Source of the DNA: Acidimicrobiaceae bacterium | GTDB lineage: Bacteria; Actinomycetota; Acidimicrobiia; Acidimicrobiales; Poriferisodalaceae | Length of the DNA stretch: 64,000 bases | Direction of reading: 5' to 3' | Assembly: GCA_026713105.1 (NCBI GenBank) | Contig: JAPOPC010000056.1 | Location: forward strand, 1 to 64,000 | Shown: piece after piece, positions 37,151 to 45,070 of the stretch | Numbering within the stretch: the first letter of the stretch is position 1 | Layout: the number at the start of each line of letters is the position of its first letter | Program-made: the position numbers and the translations under genes | The notes under the pieces: generated by a model | Databases searched by the model: none | What the model saw: the letters and a program-made list of their open reading frames with translations, nothing else | What the model was told of the DNA's origin: nothing

Positions 37151-37170
37151 CAGCGAAGTACGCTCAAACC

Positions 37171-37326
37171 GTGTTCGGCGCCATAGCCATAGTGATCGTG
37201 CTCCTGCTGAGCCCCTTCATCATCACGATCTCCCTGGCAGCAGTAGCAGCAGCCCTAGGAAAGCTCCTACACGAAGACGCCGAAGACCGCCACCAAGGCA
37301 GTTCCCTCCTAGAAACCAACGTCTGA
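37171..37326 (+). CDS. Small single-pass membrane protein, 51 residues
   Basis: From the GTG at 37171, one long hydrophobic helix (residues ~2-30, with AIVIVLLLSPFIITISLAAV) is followed by a short charged tail (HEDAEDRHQG). It follows ridA by 20 bases on the same strand. No ribosome-binding site is obvious, so expression is uncertain and function unknown. Confidence 0.5.
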   Translation: MFGAIAIVIVLLLSPFIITISLAAVAAALGKLLHEDAEDRHQGSSLLETNV

Positions 37327-37362
37327 CGTAACCCCCCAATGGGTGAAGGCACACCCAAACAA

Positions 37363-37473
37363 GGGGTGCGACGTGGGGCTGCCGGATGGGCGTATTTCGC
37401 AGCGCCAAAACAACGGCGCTCGCAACGGGCGGCGCTGCGCTGTCGCCCAGCCGGCAGCCCCACGGCGTGCCCC
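37363..37473. repeat. Hairpin repeat family 2, full copy with different arms
   Basis: The left arm GTGGGGCTGCCGGATGGGCG and right arm CGCCCAGCCGGCAGCCCCAC pair at 19 of 20 positions. The core TATTTCGCAGCGCCA and GGCGGCGCTGCGCTGTCG is the same as in the 31594 and 32742 copies, whose arms differ. Arm changes are therefore matched on both sides. It lies between the small membrane protein gene and the glnR stop. Confidence 0.85.
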
Positions 37474-37489
37474 GGGCGCAAGATGACAG

Positions 37490-38194
37490 CTAGCGCCAGC
37501 GATAAGTCCCCAAGCGGTACCCAACAGACCGAACAGTCTGGATCAGGTCAGCATTCTCCTCACCCAGCTTCGCCCGCAACCGCCGGACATGGACGTCCAC
37601 GGTCCGCGCCCCCCCGTAGTACTCGTACCCCCACACCTGGTTCAGCAACGCCTCGCGCGTGAAAACCCGCCCAGGCTGTGACGCCAGGAAGCGCAGCAGC
37701 TCGTACTCCATGTAGGTGAGGTCGAGCGGGCGCTCGTCCACCACTGCCTCGTAGGTGTCGAGGTTGATGCGCAGCGGCCCGTAGTCGATGATCTCGGTGG
37801 ACCCGCCGTTGGATGCGGCCGCCAGATGCGCCAGGCGGGCCTCGAGCTCGCGGGGATGGAACGGGTCCAAGCAGAAATCGTCGAACAGCTCGTCGCGCAT
37901 CGTCAGCTCGTCGAGCGCGTTGCCGCGCACCAGCACCAGCACCGGCAGTGTGGCGGCTGCGTTCTCGCGCAGCGCCCGCGCCACCGCCCAAGCGACGTCG
38001 GTGCCGCCCGAGCCGCCTGAGTCGTTCCCGCCGCCGCTGTCGAGCCGGATGATCGCCCCGGCCCAGCCCTCGGGCGGCGCGCCCGCAGTCACATCAGCAG
38101 CGCTGGCCACCGGCTTCCAGGCGTAGCCGCCGAGATCCAAGAACTGCGCCAGCTCAGCACTGGCGGCGGCGGGATGGACGGCGTACATGATCAC
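37490..38194 (-). CDS. glnR: GlnR-type orphan response regulator of nitrogen metabolism
   Basis: The 234-residue OmpR/PhoB-class regulator has an atypical receiver domain (low similarity to phospho-receivers and a Gly/Ser-rich insert near residue 55) and a strong winged-helix domain: LTYMEYELLRFLASQPGRVF then LLNQVWGYEYYGGARTVDVH. The latter is the hallmark of GlnR, which controls nitrogen assimilation genes in actinobacteria without a partner kinase. It starts 4 bases after the glnA stop and so forms a glnA-glnR pair; glnA, glnII and nadE are probable targets. Confidence 0.88.
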   Translation of the reverse strand: MIMYAVHPAAASAELAQFLDLGGYAWKPVASAADVTAGAPPEGWAGAIIRLDSGGGNDSGGSGGTDVAWAVARALRENAAATLPVLVLVRGNALDELTMRDELFDDFCLDPFHPRELEARLAHLAAASNGGSTEIIDYGPLRINLDTYEAVVDERPLDLTYMEYELLRFLASQPGRVFTREALLNQVWGYEYYGGARTVDVHVRRLRAKLGEENADLIQTVRSVGYRLGTYRWR

Positions 38195-38198
38195 AACT

Positions 38199-39569
38199 TC
38201 ACACGGCAGCGAAATAGTTGTCCAGTTCGAATTGGGTCACTTGCGACTGGTAGGCCGCCCATTCTCGCCGTTTGTTGCGCAGGAACCAGCGGAACAGGTG
38301 CTGACCGAGCGTCTCGGCCACGAGCGCGCTGCCTTCCATCTCGTCGAGGGCTTCGTCGAGCGAGGCGGGCAGATTATGCCCGTAGGCCGGCCCGCCGTGG
38401 TCGCTGTAGCCGGTGATGGACGGGGGAGTCTCAGGCGGCAGCTCGTAGCCCTCGGTGATCCCCTTCAGCCCGGCGGCCAGGATGACGGCGAACGCGAGGT
38501 ACGGGTTGCACGCGGGGTCTGGCGCTCGGTACTCGACCCGCGTCGCTTCGGTGGATTCGTTGCGTGTCGGCGGCACCCGGATGAGCGCTGCACGGTTGCT
38601 GCGCGCCCACGAGATCGCCACCGGCGCTTCGTACCCGGCAATCAGCCGCTTGTAGCTGTTGACGAGCTGGTTGGTGACCGCGGTGATCTCCCGGGCGTGG
38701 TTAAGCAGTCCGGCCACGAAGCCCCGCGCCACGTCGGACAGCCCGTCGGTCGAGTCGGGGTCGCTGAAGGCGTTGCGCCCGTCGCGGAACAGCGACATGT
38801 GGGTGTGCATCCCTGAGCCCTGCACGCCGGCGAGCGGCTTGGGCATGAAGGTGGCGTGCACGCCGTGCTCGAAAGCGATCTCGCGCACCAGCAGCCGGAA
38901 CGTCATCACGCTGTCGGACATGGTGAGTGCATCGGCGTAGCGCAAGTCGATCTCGTGCTGGGACGGTGCGTCTTCGTGGAAGGAGTACTCGACCGGTATG
39001 CCCATCGTCTCGAGCGCGCTCAGCGTGCGGTGCCGGATGTCGGAGGCAATGTCGGCGGTGGTCAGGTCGAAGTAGCTGCCGGCGTCGAGCGGCACCGGCC
39101 GCCCGTCCGCCCGTTCGGGCTCGAACAAGAAGTACTCCATCTCGGGCGCGACATAGAAGGTGTAGCCCGCGTCGCGTGCACGGTCCATAACCCGACGCAG
39201 CACACCGCGGGGATCGCCGTCGAACGGGACGCCGTCGGCCCCGGTGATGTCGCAGAACATGCGGGCGGAGATCTCGTCGCTGACGCCGCCGTTGCGCGCA
39301 GGCATCAATTCGAACGTCTCGGGGTCGGGCAGGGCCACCATGTCGGCCTCGGCGACGCGGCCGAAGCCCTCGATGGACGAGCCGTCGAAGACCATGCCTT
39401 GCTCGAAGGCTGTCTCGAGTTCTGCGGGTGAGATGGCGAACGACTTGAGCTGACCCGCCACGTCGGTGAACCACAGGCGAACCAGGCGCACGCCGCGTTC
39501 GGTGACGCGGCGCAGCACGAAGTCTTGGGGTCGTTCGCGTCCCGGGCTCGTTGCATTGGGGATCGTCAC
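38199..39569 (-). CDS. glnA: Glutamine synthetase type I
   Basis: Makes glutamine from glutamate, ammonia and ATP. The 456-residue protein has VFDGSSIEGFGR near residue 62, APEMEYFLFEPE (metal site), HEDAPSQHEIDLRYADA, and MPKPLAGVQGSGMHTHMSLF with the N-H-H-x-x-x-H-like metal/ATP region. The adenylylation loop of the long beta subtype is not visible, which fits the shorter actinobacterial GSI-alpha-like or GlnA4 class. The GTG start at 39569 follows from the family N-terminus. It is divergent from glnII and followed at once by glnR. Confidence 0.93.
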   Translation of the reverse strand: MTIPNATSPGRERPQDFVLRRVTERGVRLVRLWFTDVAGQLKSFAISPAELETAFEQGMVFDGSSIEGFGRVAEADMVALPDPETFELMPARNGGVSDEISARMFCDITGADGVPFDGDPRGVLRRVMDRARDAGYTFYVAPEMEYFLFEPERADGRPVPLDAGSYFDLTTADIASDIRHRTLSALETMGIPVEYSFHEDAPSQHEIDLRYADALTMSDSVMTFRLLVREIAFEHGVHATFMPKPLAGVQGSGMHTHMSLFRDGRNAFSDPDSTDGLSDVARGFVAGLLNHAREITAVTNQLVNSYKRLIAGYEAPVAISWARSNRAALIRVPPTRNESTEATRVEYRAPDPACNPYLAFAVILAAGLKGITEGYELPPETPPSITGYSDHGGPAYGHNLPASLDEALDEMEGSALVAETLGQHLFRWFLRNKRREWAAYQSQVTQFELDNYFAAV

Positions 39570-39868
39570 AGTGGCCTGCCCCTTCTGGTCGGGCTCGCGA
39601 TTTGGCTGTTCTGCGCGGTGGGACTGGTCTCGCCCCTTCGGCTGAGCCCCCATTGTCGGCGGTGCTGGGGGGCCCGAGCTAGGAGTCTGAGCGAGCTTCA
39701 CGCGCTGTTCACAATTGGGCAATCGCCCCGAAACCCTGGGTCGTTTGTATCGTGCCCACGGATATTGGTGTCAGCCGCCATCCGGTCCCGCTGCGCGCGG
39801 GTTCGCAGGACTGCTTACCTGACCCGATCCGCACCCGATTTACATGCGATGCAGCGAAGGAGCATGCA
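39570..39868. promoter_or_regulatory. glnA-glnII divergent promoter region with weak GlnR-box-like motifs
   Basis: This 299-base gap separates two divergent glutamine synthetase genes. TTCAC at 39708 and GAAAC at 39730 are exactly 22 bases apart, matching the outer spacing of GlnR sites (gTnAc and GaAAc half-sites every 11 bases), with a partial match GCAAT at 39719 between. The match is incomplete, so this is only a candidate operator. Confidence 0.35.
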
Positions 39869-40882
39869 GTGACTTACCGGGCTGAGTACATCTGGACCGA
39901 CGGCACCGAGCCCACGGCCGAAGTGCGTTCCAAGACGAGGGTTCTCGCCGACGGCGATGAGCCGGGCATCTGGGGCTTCGACGGCTCGAGCACCAACCAG
40001 GCCGAAGGCAGCGACTCCGACGTCGTGCTGCAGCCGGTTTACACCTGCCCTGATCCGCTGCGGGGCGGCAACGACATCATGGTGATGTGCGAGACCTTCC
40101 TGCCCGAGACGATGGAGCCGCACCCCACCAACATGCGGGCCAAGCTGCGGGCGATCCTCGACAAGTACGGCGATCAGGACTTCTGGTTCGGCCTCGAGCA
40201 GGAGTACACCATGCTCGACCCGGTCACGAAGTGGCCCTCGGGCTTCCCGCCCAACGGCTTCCCCGGCCCCCAGGGTCCGTATTACTGCGGCGTGGGCGCG
40301 CTGCGCATTCACGGCCGTGACGTAGTCGAGCAGCACACCACCTGGTGCATCGAGGCGGGCCTGAACATCTCGGGCACCAACGCCGAGGTCATGCCCGGTC
40401 AGTGGGAGTTCCAGATTGGTCCCGTCGACGCACTCACCGTCGGCGATGAGATCTGGCTGGCTCGCTACCTGCTGTACCGCGCCGGCGAGGATCACGAGAT
40501 CGAGGTCAGCCTGGCGGCCAAGCCCATGCAGGGCGACTGGAACGGTGCGGGCATGCACACCAACGTGTCCACCAAGGCCATGCGCGAGAACTACGACGCC
40601 GTCGTGAAGGCGGCCGAGTCGCTGGGTGCGCCGGGCAAGCCCGAGGAGCACATCGTCGGCTACGGCCACGGCATCGAGCTGCGCCTCACCGGCGAGCACG
40701 AGACCGAGCGGTACGACACGTTCAGCTACGGCGTGTCCGACCGTGGTGCCTCGGTGCGCATCCCCTGGCAGGTCGCCCAGGACGGCAAGGGCTACATCGA
40801 GGATCGCCGGCCGAACGCCAACGCCGATCCCTACGTGGTCACCGCCCTGCTCAGCCAGACCATCGGCGAAGCCCTAGCCTAA
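39869..40882 (+). CDS. glnII: Glutamine synthetase type II
   Basis: A eukaryote-like GS of 337 residues, half-length relative to GSI and found in some actinobacteria and rhizobia. Motifs: GIWGFDGSSTNQAEG, WFGLEQEYTMLD, NAEVMPGQWEFQIGP, GDWNGAGMHTNVSTKAM and RGASVRIPWQV. The GTG start at 39869 has AAGGAG seven bases upstream. Having both GS types side by side with glnR indicates a dedicated ammonia assimilation locus, probably with one enzyme for low nitrogen. Confidence 0.95.
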   Translation: MTYRAEYIWTDGTEPTAEVRSKTRVLADGDEPGIWGFDGSSTNQAEGSDSDVVLQPVYTCPDPLRGGNDIMVMCETFLPETMEPHPTNMRAKLRAILDKYGDQDFWFGLEQEYTMLDPVTKWPSGFPPNGFPGPQGPYYCGVGALRIHGRDVVEQHTTWCIEAGLNISGTNAEVMPGQWEFQIGPVDALTVGDEIWLARYLLYRAGEDHEIEVSLAAKPMQGDWNGAGMHTNVSTKAMRENYDAVVKAAESLGAPGKPEEHIVGYGHGIELRLTGEHETERYDTFSYGVSDRGASVRIPWQVAQDGKGYIEDRRPNANADPYVVTALLSQTIGEALA

Positions 40883-40912
40883 CCCAGCCCCCGGCCAACC
40901 GCGGGCGCGCGC

Positions 40913-42847
40913 TCAGCGGTAGAAGTTCGTGATCGGCATGCGCCGATCCTTGCCGAAGCTCTTCGCAGTGATGCGAGGCCCGGGCGGCGACTGACGGCGC
41001 TTGTACTCGGCGATGTCGATGAGTCTCGTGACACGGTGCACGACCTCGGGATCGGCACTGAGTTGTTCGAGCATTACGGGCTGTTCGAGCATCTCGGCTG
41101 CGCTGAGATCGCCTTCCACGTAGGCCTCCACCAGCGGGTCCAGCAGTTCGTAGGGCGGCAGGCTCTGGTCGTCGCGCTGGTCGGGCCGCAGCTCCGCTGA
41201 GGGCGGCTTGTCGATGCAGGCCCGCGGGATGCGCTCGCCGTCACCCTGGCGGTTGCGCCATTCGCACAACTCGTACACGAGCAGTTTGGGCACGTCGCGA
41301 ATGACCGCGTACGCGCCGGCGGTGTCGCCGTACAGCGTCGAGTAGCCGACGGATGTCTCGGTCTTGTTGCCAGTGGTCAGCACCAGCCAGCCGAACCGGT
41401 TCGACAGCGCCATGAGCAGCACACCGCGGATGCGGCTCTGGAGGTTCTGATCGGTGAGATCGGCGGCGGCGGTGTCGTCGAGCGAGTCGGCGTCGGACGA
41501 GCCGTCGTCGTCAGCGCCGCCGGCTGAGTCACCGACCGCGCCGATGCCGCCAGCAGCCGGGCCAGTGTCGGCAGCCTCTTCGAGCATCCCAGCCAAAGCT
41601 GCGTGCGCTGGCTCGATCTGCACCGTGTGGAAGTCGATGCCGAGGTTCGCGGCGAGCTGGGCGGCGTCGGTGCGTGAGCCCTCGCTGGAATAGCGCGACG
41701 GCATGGAGACGCCGTGGACATGTTCGGGTCCGAGGGCGTCGGCGGCAATGGCCGCCACGGCACTCGAGTCGATGCCGCCCGAGAGTCCGACGGCCACGTC
41801 GGTGAAGCCGTTCTTTCCGACGTAGTCGCGTGTCGCAACCACCAGCGCCTGCCAGACCTCTTCCAACGGTTCCAGTGGCGGGGCGATCGACTCTCGCTGG
41901 GTGGCCGCAGCCGGTGCGATGGCACCCGAGGGCGCATCGAGCGAAGCGGTGCCGTCGCCGGCGCGCAGCTCGGCTCTGCGGCGGTGCCCGCTGCGGTCGT
42001 CGCCGAGTTCCGATGCAGAGATCTCTTCACTGCGCAGCGGCACGTCGCAGACGGCGATGTGTTCGCGGAAGGCAGGCAGCCGGCACACCACGCTGCCGCC
42101 CGCGTCGGTGACGAACGAGCTGCCGTCGAAGACCAGTTCGTCTTGGCCACCCACCTGGTTGACGTAGACGACCGGGACCCCGAGCGTCGCCGCCCGCGCC
42201 CGTGCGACCGCCTCCCGGTCGGCCTGCTTGCCGCGCCGGTACGGCGACCCGTTGACCACCACCACGAGCTGTGCGCCCATCCCCACCTGGGTCAGCACGG
42301 GGCTGGTGTCGTCGTCACCGCCAAGTCCAGCCCCGAGATCGCCGTCGGGTGCCGCGGCGTCGGCGGTGCGGGGCGGCCCCCACAAGTCCTCGCACACCGA
42401 GACACCCACCTGCACACCGCCGACCTTCAGCAGCGGCCCCGCCTCGGTCCCAGGCACGAAGTAGCGCTGCTCGTCGAATACGGCGTAGTTCGGCAGCAGA
42501 TGCTTGCGGTACACCCCGCGCACCGCGCCGTCCCAGCACATCGCCACCGAGTTCCACAACCGCACCGGCCCACCCAGCCCGGTGTCCTCAGGAAACCCCA
42601 CCACAGCAGGCACTGACCCGGTGTGGCGAGCAATCCGCTCCAGCGCCAAGCCAGCTCCCGCCACGAACGCAGGCTTCAGCAACAAGTCCTCAGGCGGATA
42701 CCCAGTGACGGTCAGCTCGCTGAACACCACCACCTCAGCACCGAGCCCGACGGCCTCGTCATAGGCGTCCATGACCATCGAGGCATTCCCGTCAAGATCC
42801 CCCAGCCGCAGATTCAGCTGCGCCAACCCCACAAGCAAGACCGCCAC
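40913..42847 (-). CDS. nadE: Glutamine-dependent NAD+ synthetase
   Basis: Amidates deamido-NAD to NAD+ with glutamine-derived ammonia. The ~644-residue protein has an N-terminal nitrilase-type glutaminase (Glu in VFSELTVTGYPPEDL, Lys in YRKHLLPNYAVFDEQRYF, Cys in VGVSVCEDLWGPP). A C-terminal synthetase follows with the PP-loop GLSGGIDSSAVAAIA and TGNKTETSVGY. Two acidic low-complexity inserts are seen: one after ICS-like DVPLRSEE in the linker, and one of ~40 Asp/Ala-rich residues in the synthetase domain. Start is uncertain: GTG at 42847 is preferred, with GTG 42868 or 42832 possible. It may share nitrogen control with glnII. Confidence 0.92.
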   Translation of the reverse strand: MAVLLVGLAQLNLRLGDLDGNASMVMDAYDEAVGLGAEVVVFSELTVTGYPPEDLLLKPAFVAGAGLALERIARHTGSVPAVVGFPEDTGLGGPVRLWNSVAMCWDGAVRGVYRKHLLPNYAVFDEQRYFVPGTEAGPLLKVGGVQVGVSVCEDLWGPPRTADAAAPDGDLGAGLGGDDDTSPVLTQVGMGAQLVVVVNGSPYRRGKQADREAVARARAATLGVPVVYVNQVGGQDELVFDGSSFVTDAGGSVVCRLPAFREHIAVCDVPLRSEEISASELGDDRSGHRRRAELRAGDGTASLDAPSGAIAPAAATQRESIAPPLEPLEEVWQALVVATRDYVGKNGFTDVAVGLSGGIDSSAVAAIAADALGPEHVHGVSMPSRYSSEGSRTDAAQLAANLGIDFHTVQIEPAHAALAGMLEEAADTGPAAGGIGAVGDSAGGADDDGSSDADSLDDTAAADLTDQNLQSRIRGVLLMALSNRFGWLVLTTGNKTETSVGYSTLYGDTAGAYAVIRDVPKLLVYELCEWRNRQGDGERIPRACIDKPPSAELRPDQRDDQSLPPYELLDPLVEAYVEGDLSAAEMLEQPVMLEQLSADPEVVHRVTRLIDIAEYKRRQSPPGPRITAKSFGKDRRMPITNFYR

Positions 42848-43034
42848 AAGAAAAAACCCTACGCCCACCCCTCACACCCACCACGGGGGTGAACGCACAC
42901 CCCGAAGAGGGCGACGCGCGAGCAGCGCGCGGAGGCAACGGCACGAGTCATAGGTACGCTCACCCGAAACCGGGGGGAGCGAAAGCAACCACCGGTTGCA
43001 GAAGCAGTCGGGGGACAACCAGCGAGGTGGAGCG

Positions 43035-43970
43035 GTGGCCAAAGAGAGGGTCGAACGTGACGAGGAAGATCTCGTCCGCCTGTACCTGACCGACATCGGC
43101 CAGTACCCCCTGCTGAACAAGGACGACGAAGTCCGGCTCGCCCAGCAGATCGAAAAGGGCATCTCTGCCAAGGAGACGCTCGAGAAGGACAAGGGCGTCT
43201 CGGGCCCGCAGCGCCGCCGCCTCCTGCGCACCCAGCAGCAGGGTGCCCGTGCCGAGCGCACGTTCGTGCAGTCGAACCTGCGGCTCGTCGTGTCGATCGC
43301 GAAGAAGTACCAGGCTTCAGGCTTGCCGCTGCTCGACCTCATCCAGGAAGGCAACTTGGGCCTGATGCACGCCGTCGAGAAGTTCGACTGGCGCAAGGGT
43401 TTCAAGTTCTCCACGTATGCGACGTGGTGGATCCGCCAGGCGATCACCCGTGGCATTGCCAACACCGGGCGCACCATCCGGCTGCCGGTGCATGCGGGCG
43501 ACACGCTGGCTCGCCTGCAGAAGGCCCGCTCGCGGCTCGAGCTGAAGTACGGTCGCCCCGCCACGCTGGGCGAGCTGGCGATCGAAGTCGACATGCCCGA
43601 GCAGAAGGTCACCGAGGCGCTGCGGTTCGCTGCCGAGCCGCTGTCGCTGTCTGAGCCGCTGCGCGAAGACAGCGATGCCGAGCTGGGCGACGTCGTCGAA
43701 GACCGTGCCGCGGAGTCGCCGTTCGAGGTGGCAGCCACCACGTTGCTGCCCAGCGAGATCGTGCGGCTGCTGTCGCCGCTCGACGAGCGCGAGCGCGAGA
43801 TCCTCAAGCTGCGCTACGGCCTTGACCGCGGCGAGCCCCGCACGCTCGAGGAGGTGGGCGAGCACTTCCAGCTCACCCGCGAGCGCATCCGACAGATCGA
43901 GGCGCGGGCGATGTCCAAGCTGCGCCATCCCAGCACCGACACCGGTGCTCGGGATCTGCTCTCGGTCTAA
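43035..43970 (+). CDS. RNA polymerase sigma factor, SigA/HrdB-like (group 1/2)
   Basis: The 311-residue sigma-70 protein has region 1.2 (DLVRLYLTDIGQYPLL), region 2 (SNLRLVVSIAKKYQASGLPL, LIQEGNLGLMHAVEKFDW, YATWWIRQAITRGI), region 3, and region 4 ending in EVGEHFQLTRERIRQIEARA. It lacks the long region 1.1 of many primary sigma factors, so it could be group 2 (SigB/HrdA-like) or a compact primary sigma. GTG at 43035 is chosen because GGAG lies close upstream; a TTG at 42996 would add 13 residues. Confidence 0.92.
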   Translation: MAKERVERDEEDLVRLYLTDIGQYPLLNKDDEVRLAQQIEKGISAKETLEKDKGVSGPQRRRLLRTQQQGARAERTFVQSNLRLVVSIAKKYQASGLPLLDLIQEGNLGLMHAVEKFDWRKGFKFSTYATWWIRQAITRGIANTGRTIRLPVHAGDTLARLQKARSRLELKYGRPATLGELAIEVDMPEQKVTEALRFAAEPLSLSEPLREDSDAELGDVVEDRAAESPFEVAATTLLPSEIVRLLSPLDEREREILKLRYGLDRGEPRTLEEVGEHFQLTRERIRQIEARAMSKLRHPSTDTGARDLLSV

Positions 43971-43973
43971 GCG

Positions 43974-44048
43974 TTAGGCGTCGGTCAGGCGTCGAACCAC
44001 GATCACGATCAGAGCGCCGACGATCACGGCGAGCAACAGCTTTTTCAT
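43974..44048 (-). CDS. Possible 24-residue membrane peptide
   Basis: ATG at 44048 with AGAGGA about 9 bases upstream opens a short frame: MKKLLLAVIVGALIV then IVVRRLTDA. It is almost entirely one hydrophobic helix with a Lys-Lys start and Arg-Arg end. Its stop lies 3 bases from the sigma factor stop (convergent) and it is downstream of tRNA-Sec on the same strand. Such micro-membrane proteins exist, but this one could be chance. Confidence 0.35.
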   Translation of the reverse strand: MKKLLLAVIVGALIVIVVRRLTDA

Positions 44049-44192
44049 GGTGCATCGTCCTCTGTGCGGGATGACTGTGTGGGATGACTGCGCAAGATGA
44101 CGGGGGCCATCGGCACAGCGAATGCTAGGCGCACATCTTCCCAACAGCGCGCGCAATTCGGCGACTGACGGTTGCCGTCAGTCGGCATGGAT

Positions 44193-44288
44193 TGGCGGAG
44201 GTGGACGGGAATCGAACCCGCCGGACGGGGATCACCCGTCCCGCCCGCTTTGAAGGCGGGGGAGCCCACCAGGCGCTCAGACACCTCC
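44193..44288 (-). tRNA. selC: Selenocysteine tRNA (anticodon UCA)
   Basis: The 96-nt minus-strand RNA has the features of bacterial tRNA-Sec. The acceptor GGAGGTGT faces CCACCTCC, an 8-position stem with the last pair mismatched, followed by G73 and an encoded CCA. The anticodon stem CCCGC/GCGGG encloses the loop CTTCAAA, giving anticodon TCA. A long variable arm pairs GGACGGG with CCCGTCC, and the T-arm is GCGGG TTCGATT CCCGT. It reads UGA with SelB, and is 12.7 kb from selAB. A serine tRNA with UGA anticodon was excluded by reading the loop. Confidence 0.93.
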
Positions 44289-44437
44289 GCCGGCCATCTT
44301 TGCCCACCGTGGCGGGCCGCGCCAGCGGTCGAGGCGGCCCGAGGTCGCCAGAAAACAAGTTGATCGCGCCCCGCCGCATCGGCCAAGGTCACTGCTCACG
44401 ATGAATTTCATCTGTTGTCATGTAATTGGGAGCAACC

Positions 44438-45070
44438 ATGATCTATGCCTATGTGGGCGCTAAGGGCGGCGTCGGCAACACCGTGACGGCACTGCTCGCT
44501 GCGAGCAGCGCCAAGCGGGCCGGCCGCGATGTGGTCCTCGTCGATCTGACCGGCGACTTCGGTGTGGTGCTGGGGACAGCGCCCGATCTGCCGGGAATCG
44601 CGGAGTGGACCGCAGCGGAGGAATTGTCGCTGGGTGCGGTATCCGCGCTGGCGGTCGATGTGGCGCCGGGCATCAGCCTGCTGCCGCGCGGCAGCGGCGA
44701 TGTCGACGACGCCCGGCTCGGCACGCTGTGGTCTCTGCTCGGGGGCAAGCCGCGCGTCAACATCATCGACGCGGGGCGCGGCCGCCGAGCCCTGGAGCGG
44801 GTGGCGGGGCCGCGGGTGCGGCGCCTGCTCACCATGACCTGCTGCTACCAGGCGCTGCATCGCGCGCGCGACGTCGTGGCAGAGGTCGACGACGTGATTG
44901 TGCTGACCGATACCCAGCGCGCCCTCGGACTTGCCGACATCGAGGCTGCGCTGGGGCGCCATGCCGATGCGGTCGTGGCCGTCGACCGCTCGATCTCCCG
45001 CTGGGCGGATGCGGGCCTGCTGCTGGACCGCTGTGCGAAATCGGCGCGCTCGCTGGATGCGTTCCTGTGA
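44438..45070 (+). CDS. CpaE/TadZ-like ATPase of the Tad pilus locus
   Basis: The 210-residue MinD/ParA-superfamily protein heads the Tad cluster and probably localises the pilus machine. The P-loop is deviant: YVGAKGGVGNTVTA has the signature first lysine but Asn where GK[ST] is usual, as seen in other CpaE/TadZ proteins. A Walker-B-like VVLVDLTGDFG follows. ATG at 44438 has GGGAG six bases before it. The stop overlaps the tadA GTG (GTGA), so translation is coupled. Confidence 0.82.
   Translation: MIYAYVGAKGGVGNTVTALLAASSAKRAGRDVVLVDLTGDFGVVLGTAPDLPGIAEWTAAEELSLGAVSALAVDVAPGISLLPRGSGDVDDARLGTLWSLLGGKPRVNIIDAGRGRRALERVAGPRVRRLLTMTCCYQALHRARDVVAEVDDVIVLTDTQRALGLADIEAALGRHADAVVAVDRSISRWADAGLLLDRCAKSARSLDAFL

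Noticed and set aside
44193-44288. Serine or leucine tRNA with a long variable arm
   Set aside because: The seven-base loop CTTCAAA puts TCA in the anticodon; together with the 8-position acceptor this fits tRNA-Sec.
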